In this document: positions 24,896 through 31,883 of the stretch, piece after piece
How the letters are laid out: each line of letters opens with the position of its first letter
Numbering within the stretch: the stretch's first letter is position 1
NCBI RefSeq assembly: GCF_002086515.1
Contig: NZ_MVHH01000043.1
Coordinates: 1 to 33,246 of the forward strand
Length of the DNA: 33,246 nucleotides
Reading direction: 5' to 3'
Source: Mycolicibacter arupensis
GTDB taxonomy: Bacteria > Actinomycetota > Actinomycetes > Mycobacteriales > Mycobacteriaceae
Translations under genes and position numbers: made by a program
Notes under the pieces: model-generated
Databases searched by the model: none
The model's input: the letters and a program-made list of their open reading frames with translations, nothing else
What the model was told of the DNA's origin: nothing

Positions 24896-26020
24896 ATGCC
24901 CAGCATCCCCCAATCTTTGCTCTGGATCTCCCTGGTCGTCCTCTGGCTGTTCGTCCTGGTGCCGATGCTGGTCAGCAAGCGCGACGCAGTGCGTCGGACC
25001 AGCGACGTGGCGTTGGCGACCCGGGTGTTGACCAGTGGGTCCAGCGCCCGCCTGCTCAAGCGCGGCGGCCCGGCCGCCGGCCACCGCAGCGACCCCGACT
25101 GGCGGCACAGCGCCGATGACCTCGACGACATCGATGACGTCGACGAAGCCGAGGTCGAGGCTGAGTCGCGGGTGTTCGTCGCCGCCGCCGCGGTCTTTGT
25201 CGCCACCACCGAGACGCAGGTGGGCGAGCAGGCCGAGCTGGACTACCTGGACGTCGATGTCGTCGCCGACGACTCCGCCGAGCTGCCGCTGTCCGAAGCC
25301 GCCATGGCCGCCGAAGCGCAGGCCGCCGCTGAAGCCGAGGCAGCCGAGGCGCTCGCCGCGCAGGAAGCCGCCATGGCCTCCGAGGCCTTGGCCGCCAAGG
25401 CAGAACCCGAGCCGGCACCGGAGGAGGGCGCCGACGAGGAGCCGATGGCCGAAGCCGACGGCGAGACCGAGGCCGAGTCCGAGGCCGAGGCCGAGAGCTA
25501 CGAGTACGAATACGTCGAAGACAGCTCCGGACTGGAGCCCGAGGCCGAGTCCAGCCGCGCCCGGGTCTCTGGCGTCTCGGCACGGGGCCGACGCCCGCGG
25601 GCCGACACCGCGGCAGTGGTCAGCGCACGCAAGTACGAGTTCCGCAAGCGGGTGCTGATGTCGCTGGCGGTGGTCCTGGTGCTCTCGACGCTCACCGCCT
25701 TCACCGTGGCTCCTTCCGCGTGGTGGATCTGTGCCGGCGCGGCCGGTGCGACGGTGCTCTACCTGGGCTACCTGCGGCGCCAGACCCGCATCGAGCAGCA
25801 GGTGCGGGCGCGCCGCGCCCGGCGGACCGAACGGCCGCGCATGCAACGGCCCAGCGCCCACCCGGACGCCTTCGAGGTGGTGCCCTCACGGCTGCGCCGT
25901 CCCGGTGTGGCGGTGCTGGAGATCGACGACGAGGACCCCGAGTTCGAACACCTGGAGTACACCTCGAGCGCCCGCCGCTACGGCTGGCGTGACAACCTGG
26001 CGCGCGCCGCCGGTCAGTAG
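24896..26020 (+). CDS. glpR: Membrane receptor GlpR (SepX-type division protein)
   Basis: The 374-aa protein begins with a TM helix (about 6-26, SLLWISLVVLWLFVLVPMLV) and KRDAVRRTSDVALATRVL. A long acidic Ala/Glu-rich cytoplasmic region (about 75-240) follows, and a C-terminal pair of TM helices (about 250-292). It ends with a basic region and a conserved terminal segment RPGVAVLEIDDEDPEFEHLE. This is the Rv0996 / GlpR / SepX architecture: in Corynebacterium it recruits Glp to the septum and poles and interacts with Wag31. ATG 24896 has an AAAGGAGC ribosome site; an upstream in-frame start would cross the promoter. Confidence 0.85.
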   Translation: MPSIPQSLLWISLVVLWLFVLVPMLVSKRDAVRRTSDVALATRVLTSGSSARLLKRGGPAAGHRSDPDWRHSADDLDDIDDVDEAEVEAESRVFVAAAAVFVATTETQVGEQAELDYLDVDVVADDSAELPLSEAAMAAEAQAAAEAEAAEALAAQEAAMASEALAAKAEPEPAPEEGADEEPMAEADGETEAESEAEAESYEYEYVEDSSGLEPEAESSRARVSGVSARGRRPRADTAAVVSARKYEFRKRVLMSLAVVLVLSTLTAFTVAPSAWWICAGAAGATVLYLGYLRRQTRIEQQVRARRARRTERPRMQRPSAHPDAFEVVPSRLRRPGVAVLEIDDEDPEFEHLEYTSSARRYGWRDNLARAAGQ

Positions 26021-26069
26021 GTCTCGGTTTCAGACCGCCGGCCGGGGGCTGGTAATCTCTTTCCGGTCA

Positions 26070-26142
26070 GGGGCTATAGCGCAGTTGGTAGCGCGTCTCG
26101 TTCGCATCGAGAAGGTCAGGGGTTCGATTCCCCTTAGCTCCA
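26070..26142 (+). tRNA. tRNA-Ala (CGC anticodon)
   Basis: The 73-nt gene folds as a full cloverleaf: acceptor stem GGGGCTA with TAGCTCC including the G3:U70 wobble pair that defines alanine tRNA, D arm GCGC-AGTTGGTA-GCGC, anticodon stem TCTCG/CGAGA with loop TTCGCAT (anticodon CGC) and T arm AGGGG-TTCGATT-CCCCT, then discriminator A. No CCA is encoded. Its 3' half is the likely attachment site of the integrated element that starts immediately downstream. Confidence 0.95.
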
Positions 26143-26186
26143 CAGGAAAGGGCTGGTCACAGCCCTGAATTTACCACCAAAATCCG

Positions 26187-26206
26187 TATCAACGGTGCTA
26201 TCAACG
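26187..26206. repeat. Two TATCAACG repeats, candidate integrase arm sites
   Basis: TATCAACG occurs at 26187-26194 and again at 26199-26206, 12 bp apart in the same orientation, between the tRNA and the integrase gene. Short direct repeats beside the core attachment site are where tyrosine integrases bind with their N-terminal arm domain. Confidence 0.4.
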
Positions 26207-26218
26207 TGGGCGTCTGCT

Positions 26219-26230
26219 TAAGATTCCGGC
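26219..26230 (+). promoter_or_regulatory. -10 element of integrase, leaderless start
   Basis: TAAGAT (26219-26224) fits TANNNT and ends 6 nt before the integrase ATG at 26231. This predicts a leaderless mRNA. No ribosome site is present in the gap. Confidence 0.4.
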
Positions 26231-27340
26231 ATGGCGTCCATCCGCGAGGTTCCCCGCAAAGACGGAACCACCACCTACCAGGTGCTTTACCGCATCGAAG
26301 GGCGCCAATCATCGCTGCCCTGTGCTGACAAGAAATCGGCCGATGCCCTCGTTGAGCTCATCGGCAAGGTGGGTGTGCAACGTGCCTTGGAGATCGAGGG
26401 GATCAGCGCACACCGAACCCGCAGGGCTCCGAGCAGGAGTCTCACCGTCGAGACGTGGCTTAACAGGTACATCGACCACCTGACCGGCGTCGAGCAGTAC
26501 ACCATCGACAAGTACCGGGCCTACGTGCGCAACGACATCGCGCCCGTGCTCGGCCAACTACCCCTGACTGCGTTAACCGAGGAAGACATCAGCCTGTGGG
26601 TGCAAGGCATGGAATCCAGCACCACCAAGCGCGGCAGGCCGCCCACCCCGAAAACCATTGCGAACAAACACGGATTCCTCTCCGGCGCGCTGGCCGCCGC
26701 CGTGCCGCGCCATATCGGAGCCAACCCGGCCGCTGGCCGCAGGCTGCCACGCGGTGACGGCGACGACGACGAGATCCGCATGCTGACCCGCAAGGAGTTC
26801 AAGGTGCTGCGCCGCTCGCTACAGCCGCACTGGCATCCACTGCTGGACTTCCTGGTGTCCTCCGGCGCCCGGTGGGGCGAAGCGACCGCGCTCAAGCCAG
26901 CCGATGTCGACAGAAAGTCCGGGACCGTGAAGATCCGCAGGGCCTGGAAGCACTCGCCGACCAACGGCTACGAGATTGGCCCAACCAAGACCAAGCGGTC
27001 GAACCGGAAGATCAACGTTCCGGGCACCGTGCTGGACCAGCTCGACTACGGCGGTGAGTGGCTGTTCACCAACACCGTCGGCGGACCCATCCGCTACTAC
27101 ACCTTCAAGGCAAACGTCTGGAATCCCTCCGTCGCCAAGACGAAACTCGAACCGCGGCCAACCCCCCACGCCCTGCGCCACACCTGCGCATCGTGGATGC
27201 TCGCCGCCGGGATCCCCATCGCCGTCGTCTCCCGACACCTCGGGCATGAGAACATCGCCACCACTGTGGACATCTACGGGTCAGTCGACCGGTCCTCATT
27301 CAAAGCCGCCGCGCACGTGATGGGAAAGTTGCTGAAGTAG
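26231..27340 (+). CDS. Tyrosine-type site-specific integrase
   Basis: The 369-aa recombinase has an N-terminal arm-binding domain (IREVPRKDGTTTYQVLYRIEGRQ), a core-binding domain (about 70-170, LTVETWLNRYIDHLTGVEQYTIDKY) and a catalytic domain. Catalytic residues by codon count are Arg214 (SSGARWGEA), His313 and Arg316 (HALRH), His339 (LGHEN) and the nucleophile Tyr349 (VDIYGS); the set is complete, so it should be active. It lies 88 bp from tRNA-Ala and points into the element. The last 185 bp are duplicated, imperfectly, at 30104-30291. Confidence 0.93.
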   Translation: MASIREVPRKDGTTTYQVLYRIEGRQSSLPCADKKSADALVELIGKVGVQRALEIEGISAHRTRRAPSRSLTVETWLNRYIDHLTGVEQYTIDKYRAYVRNDIAPVLGQLPLTALTEEDISLWVQGMESSTTKRGRPPTPKTIANKHGFLSGALAAAVPRHIGANPAAGRRLPRGDGDDDEIRMLTRKEFKVLRRSLQPHWHPLLDFLVSSGARWGEATALKPADVDRKSGTVKIRRAWKHSPTNGYEIGPTKTKRSNRKINVPGTVLDQLDYGGEWLFTNTVGGPIRYYTFKANVWNPSVAKTKLEPRPTPHALRHTCASWMLAAGIPIAVVSRHLGHENIATTVDIYGSVDRSSFKAAAHVMGKLLK

Positions 27341-27346
27341 GGCCGT

Positions 27347-27366
27347 GTAACGGATACAATCGTTAC
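27347..27366 (+). promoter_or_regulatory. Methyltransferase promoter inside an inverted repeat
   Basis: GTAACG (27347-27352) and CGTTAC (27361-27366) form a perfect inverted repeat that brackets the -10 hexamer TACAAT (27355-27360). The hexamer ends 6 nt before GTG 27367, so the transcript is predicted to be leaderless. A repressor bound to the repeat would shut the gene off. The methyltransferase itself, with its zinc finger, is a candidate autoregulator. Confidence 0.5.
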
Positions 27367-28482
27367 GTGTCGGCGCTGCTTGAGTTATCGGACGCGGAGA
27401 TCGCCGTGCGGATCGACGAGCTTCGGCGCGAACAACTCCGTCGTGCGGGTAGGACACAGGCTTGTCACAGTTGTGGCAGCTCGTTCGCCGCGCGCCGGGG
27501 GGCACATTACTGTTCAGGGGCATGCCGCGTGCAGGCTTTTCGGGCGCGCGCAAACGGGCAGGCCACCCGGCCGGATGGGAACACGCAAGTGGCGACAGGG
27601 GCTGTGCTCGAACCGCTGACCATCAAAGCGGAGGGGCGTAGCGCCGCCGCCAGTCCACTGCGCTATCCCGGCGGGAAGGCTGCTCTTGCGGGATTTTTCG
27701 CCGACATCATCACACGTCTCGGAATCCGTTCCCCGACATATGTCGAACCGTATGCTGGCGGTGCCGGGGCTGGGATAGTCCTGCTTCAACGTGACCTTGT
27801 GAAGAAACTCGTCATCAACGACGTCGACCCGGCCGTTTACTGCTTCTGGAAGTCCGTGACCGAGCAACCCAGCGAATTCGCAGACAAGGTTGTCGATGCA
27901 TCACTGACTGTTGAGGAGTGGCGTCGCCAGCAGGCAATCTACCGCCAGGCCGATGAATCTGACCCGCTTGCACTGGGGTTCGCCTTCTTCTACCTCAACC
28001 GAACCAATCGATCCGGCATTCTCAACGCTGGTCCGATCGGTGGCGTTCGACAGACTGGAAACTACAAGATCGATGCGCGCTACAACCGAGATCAATTGGC
28101 AAAGCGAATCACTCGCATCGGCGCCATGTCGGACCGGATCACTGTGTCGAGCGTGGACGGAATGGCGGTAATTCGCCAACACCTACGCCGGAAGACATCC
28201 TTCATCTACATCGACCCGCCCTACGTCGACATGGGTGGCAGTCTCTACCTCAATGCCTTCACCCACCGAGACCACGCCGACCTGGGTCGTCTACTCGATG
28301 ATGGTCGTGACGGAAACTGGGTGCTCACTTACGACCCAAGCGACTTTATCCGCCGCATCTATCGCAGCCATGACGTACGCGACTACCAGCTCAGCTACAG
28401 TGCGCACCGGGCAGGCAAGGCTCAGGAACTACTCATTCCGTCCCACACGGTGGCAAACGTGCTTGCCTCCAAACGAGACTGA
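27367..28482 (+). CDS. D12-class adenine-specific DNA methyltransferase with N-terminal zinc finger
   Basis: The 371-aa protein transfers methyl from SAM to adenine N6. The D12 (Dam-like) motifs are clear: motif X LRYPGGKA (98-105), motif I YVEPYAGGAGAGI (125-137) and catalytic motif IV IDPPY (Asp283-Tyr286). NRTNRSGILNAGPIGG matches the D12 target-recognition neighbourhood. Unlike plain Dam enzymes it has about 90 extra N-terminal residues with a four-Cys zinc finger (Cys33, Cys36, Cys49, Cys53). Recognition sequence is unknown. GTG 27367 is the start because a -10 lies 6 nt upstream. It converges on the ParB-like gene with no intergenic base. Confidence 0.88.
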   Translation: MSALLELSDAEIAVRIDELRREQLRRAGRTQACHSCGSSFAARRGAHYCSGACRVQAFRARANGQATRPDGNTQVATGAVLEPLTIKAEGRSAAASPLRYPGGKAALAGFFADIITRLGIRSPTYVEPYAGGAGAGIVLLQRDLVKKLVINDVDPAVYCFWKSVTEQPSEFADKVVDASLTVEEWRRQQAIYRQADESDPLALGFAFFYLNRTNRSGILNAGPIGGVRQTGNYKIDARYNRDQLAKRITRIGAMSDRITVSSVDGMAVIRQHLRRKTSFIYIDPPYVDMGGSLYLNAFTHRDHADLGRLLDDGRDGNWVLTYDPSDFIRRIYRSHDVRDYQLSYSAHRAGKAQELLIPSHTVANVLASKRD

Positions 28483-29988
28483 TCACTTCGCGATCTCGAC
28501 CAAGATCGGTTTGATGCGTTCCCAGGCCTCGTGCACATCCTTGGTCGACGCAAACGCCTCCGGCTCGTGATTACTCGCGTTTAACGCGAAAGATGTTCCG
28601 GCATACTGATTCGCGGTCATGCTGCCTTTGCGCTTGATCACATTGATCAAGGCCGTCATGCGCTGATCAGATCTGAAGTCCTTGGCGAGCTCGTCGACGC
28701 AATAGCTGATCCCCTTCCCGGCCGGAAACGTCGTGCCCTTTCCGCTAAAGTAGACCTTGATCGCGCACTCCAGCACGGTGCGTGTCAGATCCATTGCCGC
28801 GTTGGGGAAGTCAAGGACATTCAGCTTTCGCAGTTCCTCCAGCCGACGTCGCAGCCCCGCGGAGCTGCCCTGGTAGTCGAAACCGGTGAAGTCCAGTCGC
28901 GACCGCGTATCTCCACGGTTCGGGCCGCGCGAACCTACTCCCGTCGGACTCGCATCATCCCCGCCAGGGCCGCCGTCTCCGGACGGGGCGCCCCCACCGC
29001 CACCGTCACCGGCGCCACCACTGGGCCTACCACCGTCACCGTCGGGTTCTGATCCATCATCGGAATTCTGATGGTCAGGCTGCTCGCCATCCGCGGCATC
29101 GCTGGAGTCGCCCGACGTGTCCCCGTCCACGATCCGCCGAAGTTGCTCCACGAGCGCCGCATGCTGCGCATCGCGTTCCTTGAGCTCCGGAGACCGCGTG
29201 TTCAACGTGCCGTCCTTGAATCGTCCAAGCAGGTACATCAGACCGCGGTGTTGACCAGAAGTCAGGCGGCGAGACTTCAGCAGCCCCTGGTCGTCGAACT
29301 CCAACCCCAGCAGTGCGCGGATCCGCGGCCGCTCATAGGCGTACTCCAGTGATGTCATCTTCAGCTGGCTCGACTTTACGAATCCTTCCAGATCCGAGTC
29401 GTCGTAGCGGACGCCTCGGATCAGCTCACGCATCTCACCCATGCGGATGAACGAAACGATCTTTCCCGCTTCGCGGGGATACCGCGCGCGCAGATCATCC
29501 ACGGTCACAGTGTCGGACAGGCGTGCATGGTAGAAAATCGCCTGCTGCTCGCGAATCCACGATCGCTTCGGCTGACCTGTGTGCAGACGAGCCAGGACCG
29601 GCTGCGCGGCCTCGCGACTTGGCGCCACCATCACCCGCACAACCGTCGGCGTCGCCGTGCCCGGGTATCGAGTCAGATGCCGCTCCAACTGGGCTGCATG
29701 CCGGCCCAAGATCATGGGGTCGTGAATGGCCTTGAGCGCCGCGATACGCCGGTTCGCCTCCATCACGACGTAGCCGCCGTCCTCTTCCACGACGATCGGA
29801 ATCTCGTTGTCGATATACCCGTCGCGCAGCAGGTCGCGGGCCAACCCGACGAGGTCCTCCGCCTCCGCCAGGTAGCTGGCTATGTCGGCTTCTTCGAGGT
29901 CACCGGATGTGAGGCGAACATTTCCGACGTCGAGCCTCAAGTCGTCCAGGCTTACCTCGATGATCGGCCATTGCGCTGCTGCGGTCAT
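28483..29988 (-). CDS. ParB/Srx-like N-terminal domain protein with HEPN-like C-terminus
   Basis: The 501-aa protein starts with a ParB/sulfiredoxin-like fold (about 10-95): VSLDDLRLDVGNVRL, then LLRDGYIDNEIPIVVEEDGGYVVMEANRRIAALKAI, where EANRR (77-81) is the ParB-type phosphate-binding motif. A helical middle (95-285) is followed by an Asp/Gly-rich disordered linker (288-362). The C-terminal domain (about 375-501) has LTRTVLECAIKVYF and LNASNHEPEAFAS...HEAWERIKPILVEI, which resembles HEPN-like endings in defence proteins. ATG 29988 has a GGAAGG ribosome site. ParB/Srx folds can be NTP-dependent nucleases or switches. Pairing with a methyltransferase suggests modification-linked defence, but this is inference. 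Confidence 0.7.
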   Translation of the reverse strand: MTAAAQWPIIEVSLDDLRLDVGNVRLTSGDLEEADIASYLAEAEDLVGLARDLLRDGYIDNEIPIVVEEDGGYVVMEANRRIAALKAIHDPMILGRHAAQLERHLTRYPGTATPTVVRVMVAPSREAAQPVLARLHTGQPKRSWIREQQAIFYHARLSDTVTVDDLRARYPREAGKIVSFIRMGEMRELIRGVRYDDSDLEGFVKSSQLKMTSLEYAYERPRIRALLGLEFDDQGLLKSRRLTSGQHRGLMYLLGRFKDGTLNTRSPELKERDAQHAALVEQLRRIVDGDTSGDSSDAADGEQPDHQNSDDGSEPDGDGGRPSGGAGDGGGGGAPSGDGGPGGDDASPTGVGSRGPNRGDTRSRLDFTGFDYQGSSAGLRRRLEELRKLNVLDFPNAAMDLTRTVLECAIKVYFSGKGTTFPAGKGISYCVDELAKDFRSDQRMTALINVIKRKGSMTANQYAGTSFALNASNHEPEAFASTKDVHEAWERIKPILVEIAK

Positions 29989-30029
29989 GCTCACATACCT
30001 TCCGCTCTCCGGGGACCTGGATCGTCTCG

Positions 30030-30051
30030 TTGGCGCTGGCCCAAGCGCCAA
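30030..30051. promoter_or_regulatory. 8-bp perfect inverted repeat upstream of the ParB/Srx-like gene
   Basis: TTGGCGCT-GGCCCA-AGCGCCAA forms a perfect 8-bp stem with a 6-nt loop, 42 bp upstream of the ParB-like start on its strand. There is no T-tract on either side, so an operator is more likely than an intrinsic terminator. Confidence 0.4.
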
Positions 30052-30103
30052 TCCCACCGCGGCATACGGTCGCTGCAGGCACAGTCACTCCGGCGGCGGC
30101 GAC

Positions 30104-30291
30104 CCGCGGCCAACCCCCACGCACTGCGCCACACCTGCGCATCATGGATGCTCGTCGCAGGCGTTCCCATCGCCGTCGTCTCCCGGCACCTCGGGCATGA
30201 GAACATCGCCACCACTGTGGACATCTACGGGTCAGTCGACCGGTCCTCATTCAAAGCCGCCGCAGACGTCATGGGAAAGTTGCTGACCTAA
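30104..30291 (+). pseudogene. Remnant of integrase 3' end (second copy)
   Basis: This 188-bp segment encodes PHALRHTCASWMLVAGVPIAVVSRHLGHENIATTVDIYG... to a TAA stop. It is nearly identical to the C-terminal 58 residues of the intact integrase, including His-x-x-Arg and the nucleophile Tyr. By eye there are 14 differences over the last 174 bp, and one C fewer in a C-run at its left edge. The central 77 bp are identical in both copies. Everything upstream of the catalytic half is missing, so it cannot be active. With the intact copy it flanks the methyltransferase/ParB-like cassette as a direct repeat. Confidence 0.85.
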
Positions 30292-30783
30292 GGAAGAGCC
30301 CGCAGTTGCAGGTCGCTGGCGTCGGAATTTCCATTCGGAGTAGTGCGGCAGACCATCGGGGAGGCGTTGCCAACTATCCGCCATTTCGATGTGCGTGCTG
30401 TGCTTTGTGATGTCGCTCCAACTGCCGATCAGCACGCCGCTGGCTTGCTCGACTGTCGAGTGCCAGCGGTTATGGCCAACGTGGATAGCGGCGTCCCAGT
30501 GCTCGGCACCGACAAGGACGAAACGAACGACAGCGTGCATGACTCGGGTTCGGGGCGGTGGCGGCCGCCACTGGGTGACATACGCCAGATTGTTCGCCCG
30601 AGCAATGATATCTGCCCACCGTTCCACCTTGCCGATCGCGTTGTAGGCGAATTCGGTGATTGGTTCGCAGTCGTCGGTGCGGTAGTCGCTGGCTGTCGTG
30701 CGCCATACTCCCGGCCGGTGGGTTACGGCCACGAAATGGTAATGGGTGCCAGACCGAAAACGGAGGACGGTGTCTTCACGCAT
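30247..30783 (-). CDS. Hypothetical protein, C-terminus replaced by antisense integrase sequence
   Basis: The frame encodes 178 aa with natural composition (many Trp, His, Tyr) and GC-ending codons: RFRSGTHYHFVAVTHRPGVW near the start, WADIIARANNLAYVTQW, VVRFVLVGAEHWDAAIHVG. I do not recognise the family. The final residues (LGQQLSHDVCGGFE) lie antisense over the integrase remnant, and the equivalent antisense frame of the intact integrase reads LLQQLSHHVRGGFE. The true C-terminus was therefore lost or changed when the remnant was joined. It follows the repressor gene by 9 bp on the same strand and is likely its operon partner. Confidence 0.55.
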   Translation of the reverse strand: MREDTVLRFRSGTHYHFVAVTHRPGVWRTTASDYRTDDCEPITEFAYNAIGKVERWADIIARANNLAYVTQWRPPPPRTRVMHAVVRFVLVGAEHWDAAIHVGHNRWHSTVEQASGVLIGSWSDITKHSTHIEMADSWQRLPDGLPHYSEWKFRRQRPATAGSSLGQQLSHDVCGGFE

Positions 30784-30792
30784 AGGAGCCCG

Positions 30793-31725
30793 CTAACTAG
30801 ATGAACTCGATAGGGCCGAGATCACTCGACGGAGCTGATCCTCCGTCATCGCCGCCACCGTCGCACTGTCCAGATTCCGCAGATCGATGTCCAGCTCTCG
30901 CTCAACGTGCACGACATCTGCGGCGAACGACACCTGTCCGGGCATGCGTGATTTATCGATCAGGGCCTGGACGATGTCTTCAACACTGTCGGGAGGGGGA
31001 TCCTCGTCTCTGTCGCGTCGTTGCAGCGCGTGTCCTTGGTCCTGCATAAGCTGATGGGACTGATAGGCCATTTCTTGGATGAGTTCTCTGGCTGTCGGCC
31101 CCACATTTAGGCGTAGAAGTGCGTCCGTGAGCGTGTCGGCAGCGGAAACCACGGCTCGCGCAGCCTTCACATCACGATCGGGATCACCCTCCGGTGAATC
31201 AGCGAGATCAGAGATCATCGCCCACGTCATCTTCGCGGCGGTCAAGAAATCCGGTACGTGATGGTCCTGGCTTTTCTCGGGTGTTTGGTTGCCGGCGGGT
31301 CGTCCGCCTGAAATCGTCAGCTCGGCGGGGCCGGGCCGGATAACAATGCCGCGCCGCCACGCTTCCCTCCCGATCGACGGATCGCCATCCGCTCCGAATT
31401 CTGCCCGCTGACAGTCTGACGGAATTCCCAGGCCGCTGATCGTCTGTGCGGACGGAGTGGACTCACCACCGGCCAGGAGGGAGTCGATGCTCCCCGGCTC
31501 CCATTGGAGTGCGCGTTCGATCTGTGCTTTGGCTCCTGGCGAGAAGTTGCTTCTGCGTCCATTCTCGACGTCGCCAAGCATCCGGGTGCTTAGGTTCGCG
31601 AGTTCAGCGAGCGCCTTGGTCGTTCGCATGCCCAACTCGGTGCGACGTGCCACAACTGCTCCGCCGAGCCGTTTCCGGTTATCGGATTCCATATCCGCAA
31701 TCGTGCAGGAAACACTTGGAAACAT
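30793..31725 (-). CDS. Phage-type HTH repressor
   Basis: The 310-aa protein has an N-terminal Xre-like helix-turn-helix (RKRLGGAVVARRTELGMRTTKALAELANLSTRMLGDVENGRR, about residues 16-57). A long C-terminal region with a helical stretch (DFLTAAKMTWAMISDLADS, ADTLTDALLRLNVGPTARELIQEMAYQSHQLM) and a Ser-rich end follows. No peptidase motif of LexA/CI type is evident. ATG 31725 has a GAGG ribosome site 7 nt upstream; ATG 31692 is an alternative that still retains the HTH. It is divergent from the Cro-like gene across a region dense in GGAAAC motifs, the expected layout for an immunity repressor. Confidence 0.75.
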   Translation of the reverse strand: MFPSVSCTIADMESDNRKRLGGAVVARRTELGMRTTKALAELANLSTRMLGDVENGRRSNFSPGAKAQIERALQWEPGSIDSLLAGGESTPSAQTISGLGIPSDCQRAEFGADGDPSIGREAWRRGIVIRPGPAELTISGGRPAGNQTPEKSQDHHVPDFLTAAKMTWAMISDLADSPEGDPDRDVKAARAVVSAADTLTDALLRLNVGPTARELIQEMAYQSHQLMQDQGHALQRRDRDEDPPPDSVEDIVQALIDKSRMPGQVSFAADVVHVERELDIDLRNLDSATVAAMTEDQLRRVISALSSSSS

Positions 31726-31838
31726 CTAGTTGCCTCAAGTCGGCTACCGAGTCCAAAACCCGGAAACCCAAGCCTGTAATTCCGGCCGCGTGTTTCCGCT
31801 CTGAGCTGCGGAGATAGCATCGATCGGCATTGGTTTCC
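31671..31838. promoter_or_regulatory. Array of six GGAAAC motifs, candidate repressor operators
   Basis: GGAAAC occurs on the plus strand at 31708-31713, 31718-31723 and 31762-31767, and as its complement GTTTCC at 31671-31676, 31792-31797 and 31833-31838. The first pair is spaced exactly 10 bp, one helical turn. The motifs sit on both sides of the repressor start and next to the Cro-like -35 box. Six copies in 168 bp is far above chance for a 6-mer (about 0.08 expected on both strands). Confidence 0.6.
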
Positions 31839-31847
31839 TGACTGTGC

Positions 31848-31876
31848 TTGACACCGTTCCGTTTCGTTCCTACTCT
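31848..31876 (+). promoter_or_regulatory. Strong sigma-A promoter of the Cro-like gene
   Basis: TTGACA (31848-31853), a 17-bp spacer and TACTCT (31871-31876) match the consensus -35/-10 arrangement. The -10 ends 7 nt before ATG 31884, so the mRNA is probably leaderless. The TTG inside the -35 is also a potential start codon in the same frame; the promoter shows it is not used. A GTTTCC motif lies 10 bp upstream of the -35. Confidence 0.75.
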
Positions 31877-31883
31877 AATCGGC

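Noticed and set aside
30030..30051. Intrinsic terminator
   Set aside because: The stem is good but no run of T follows on either strand.
30343..30804. Plus-strand 153-codon open frame
   Set aside because: The opposite strand has better composition and operon spacing with the repressor, so this frame is taken as its shadow.
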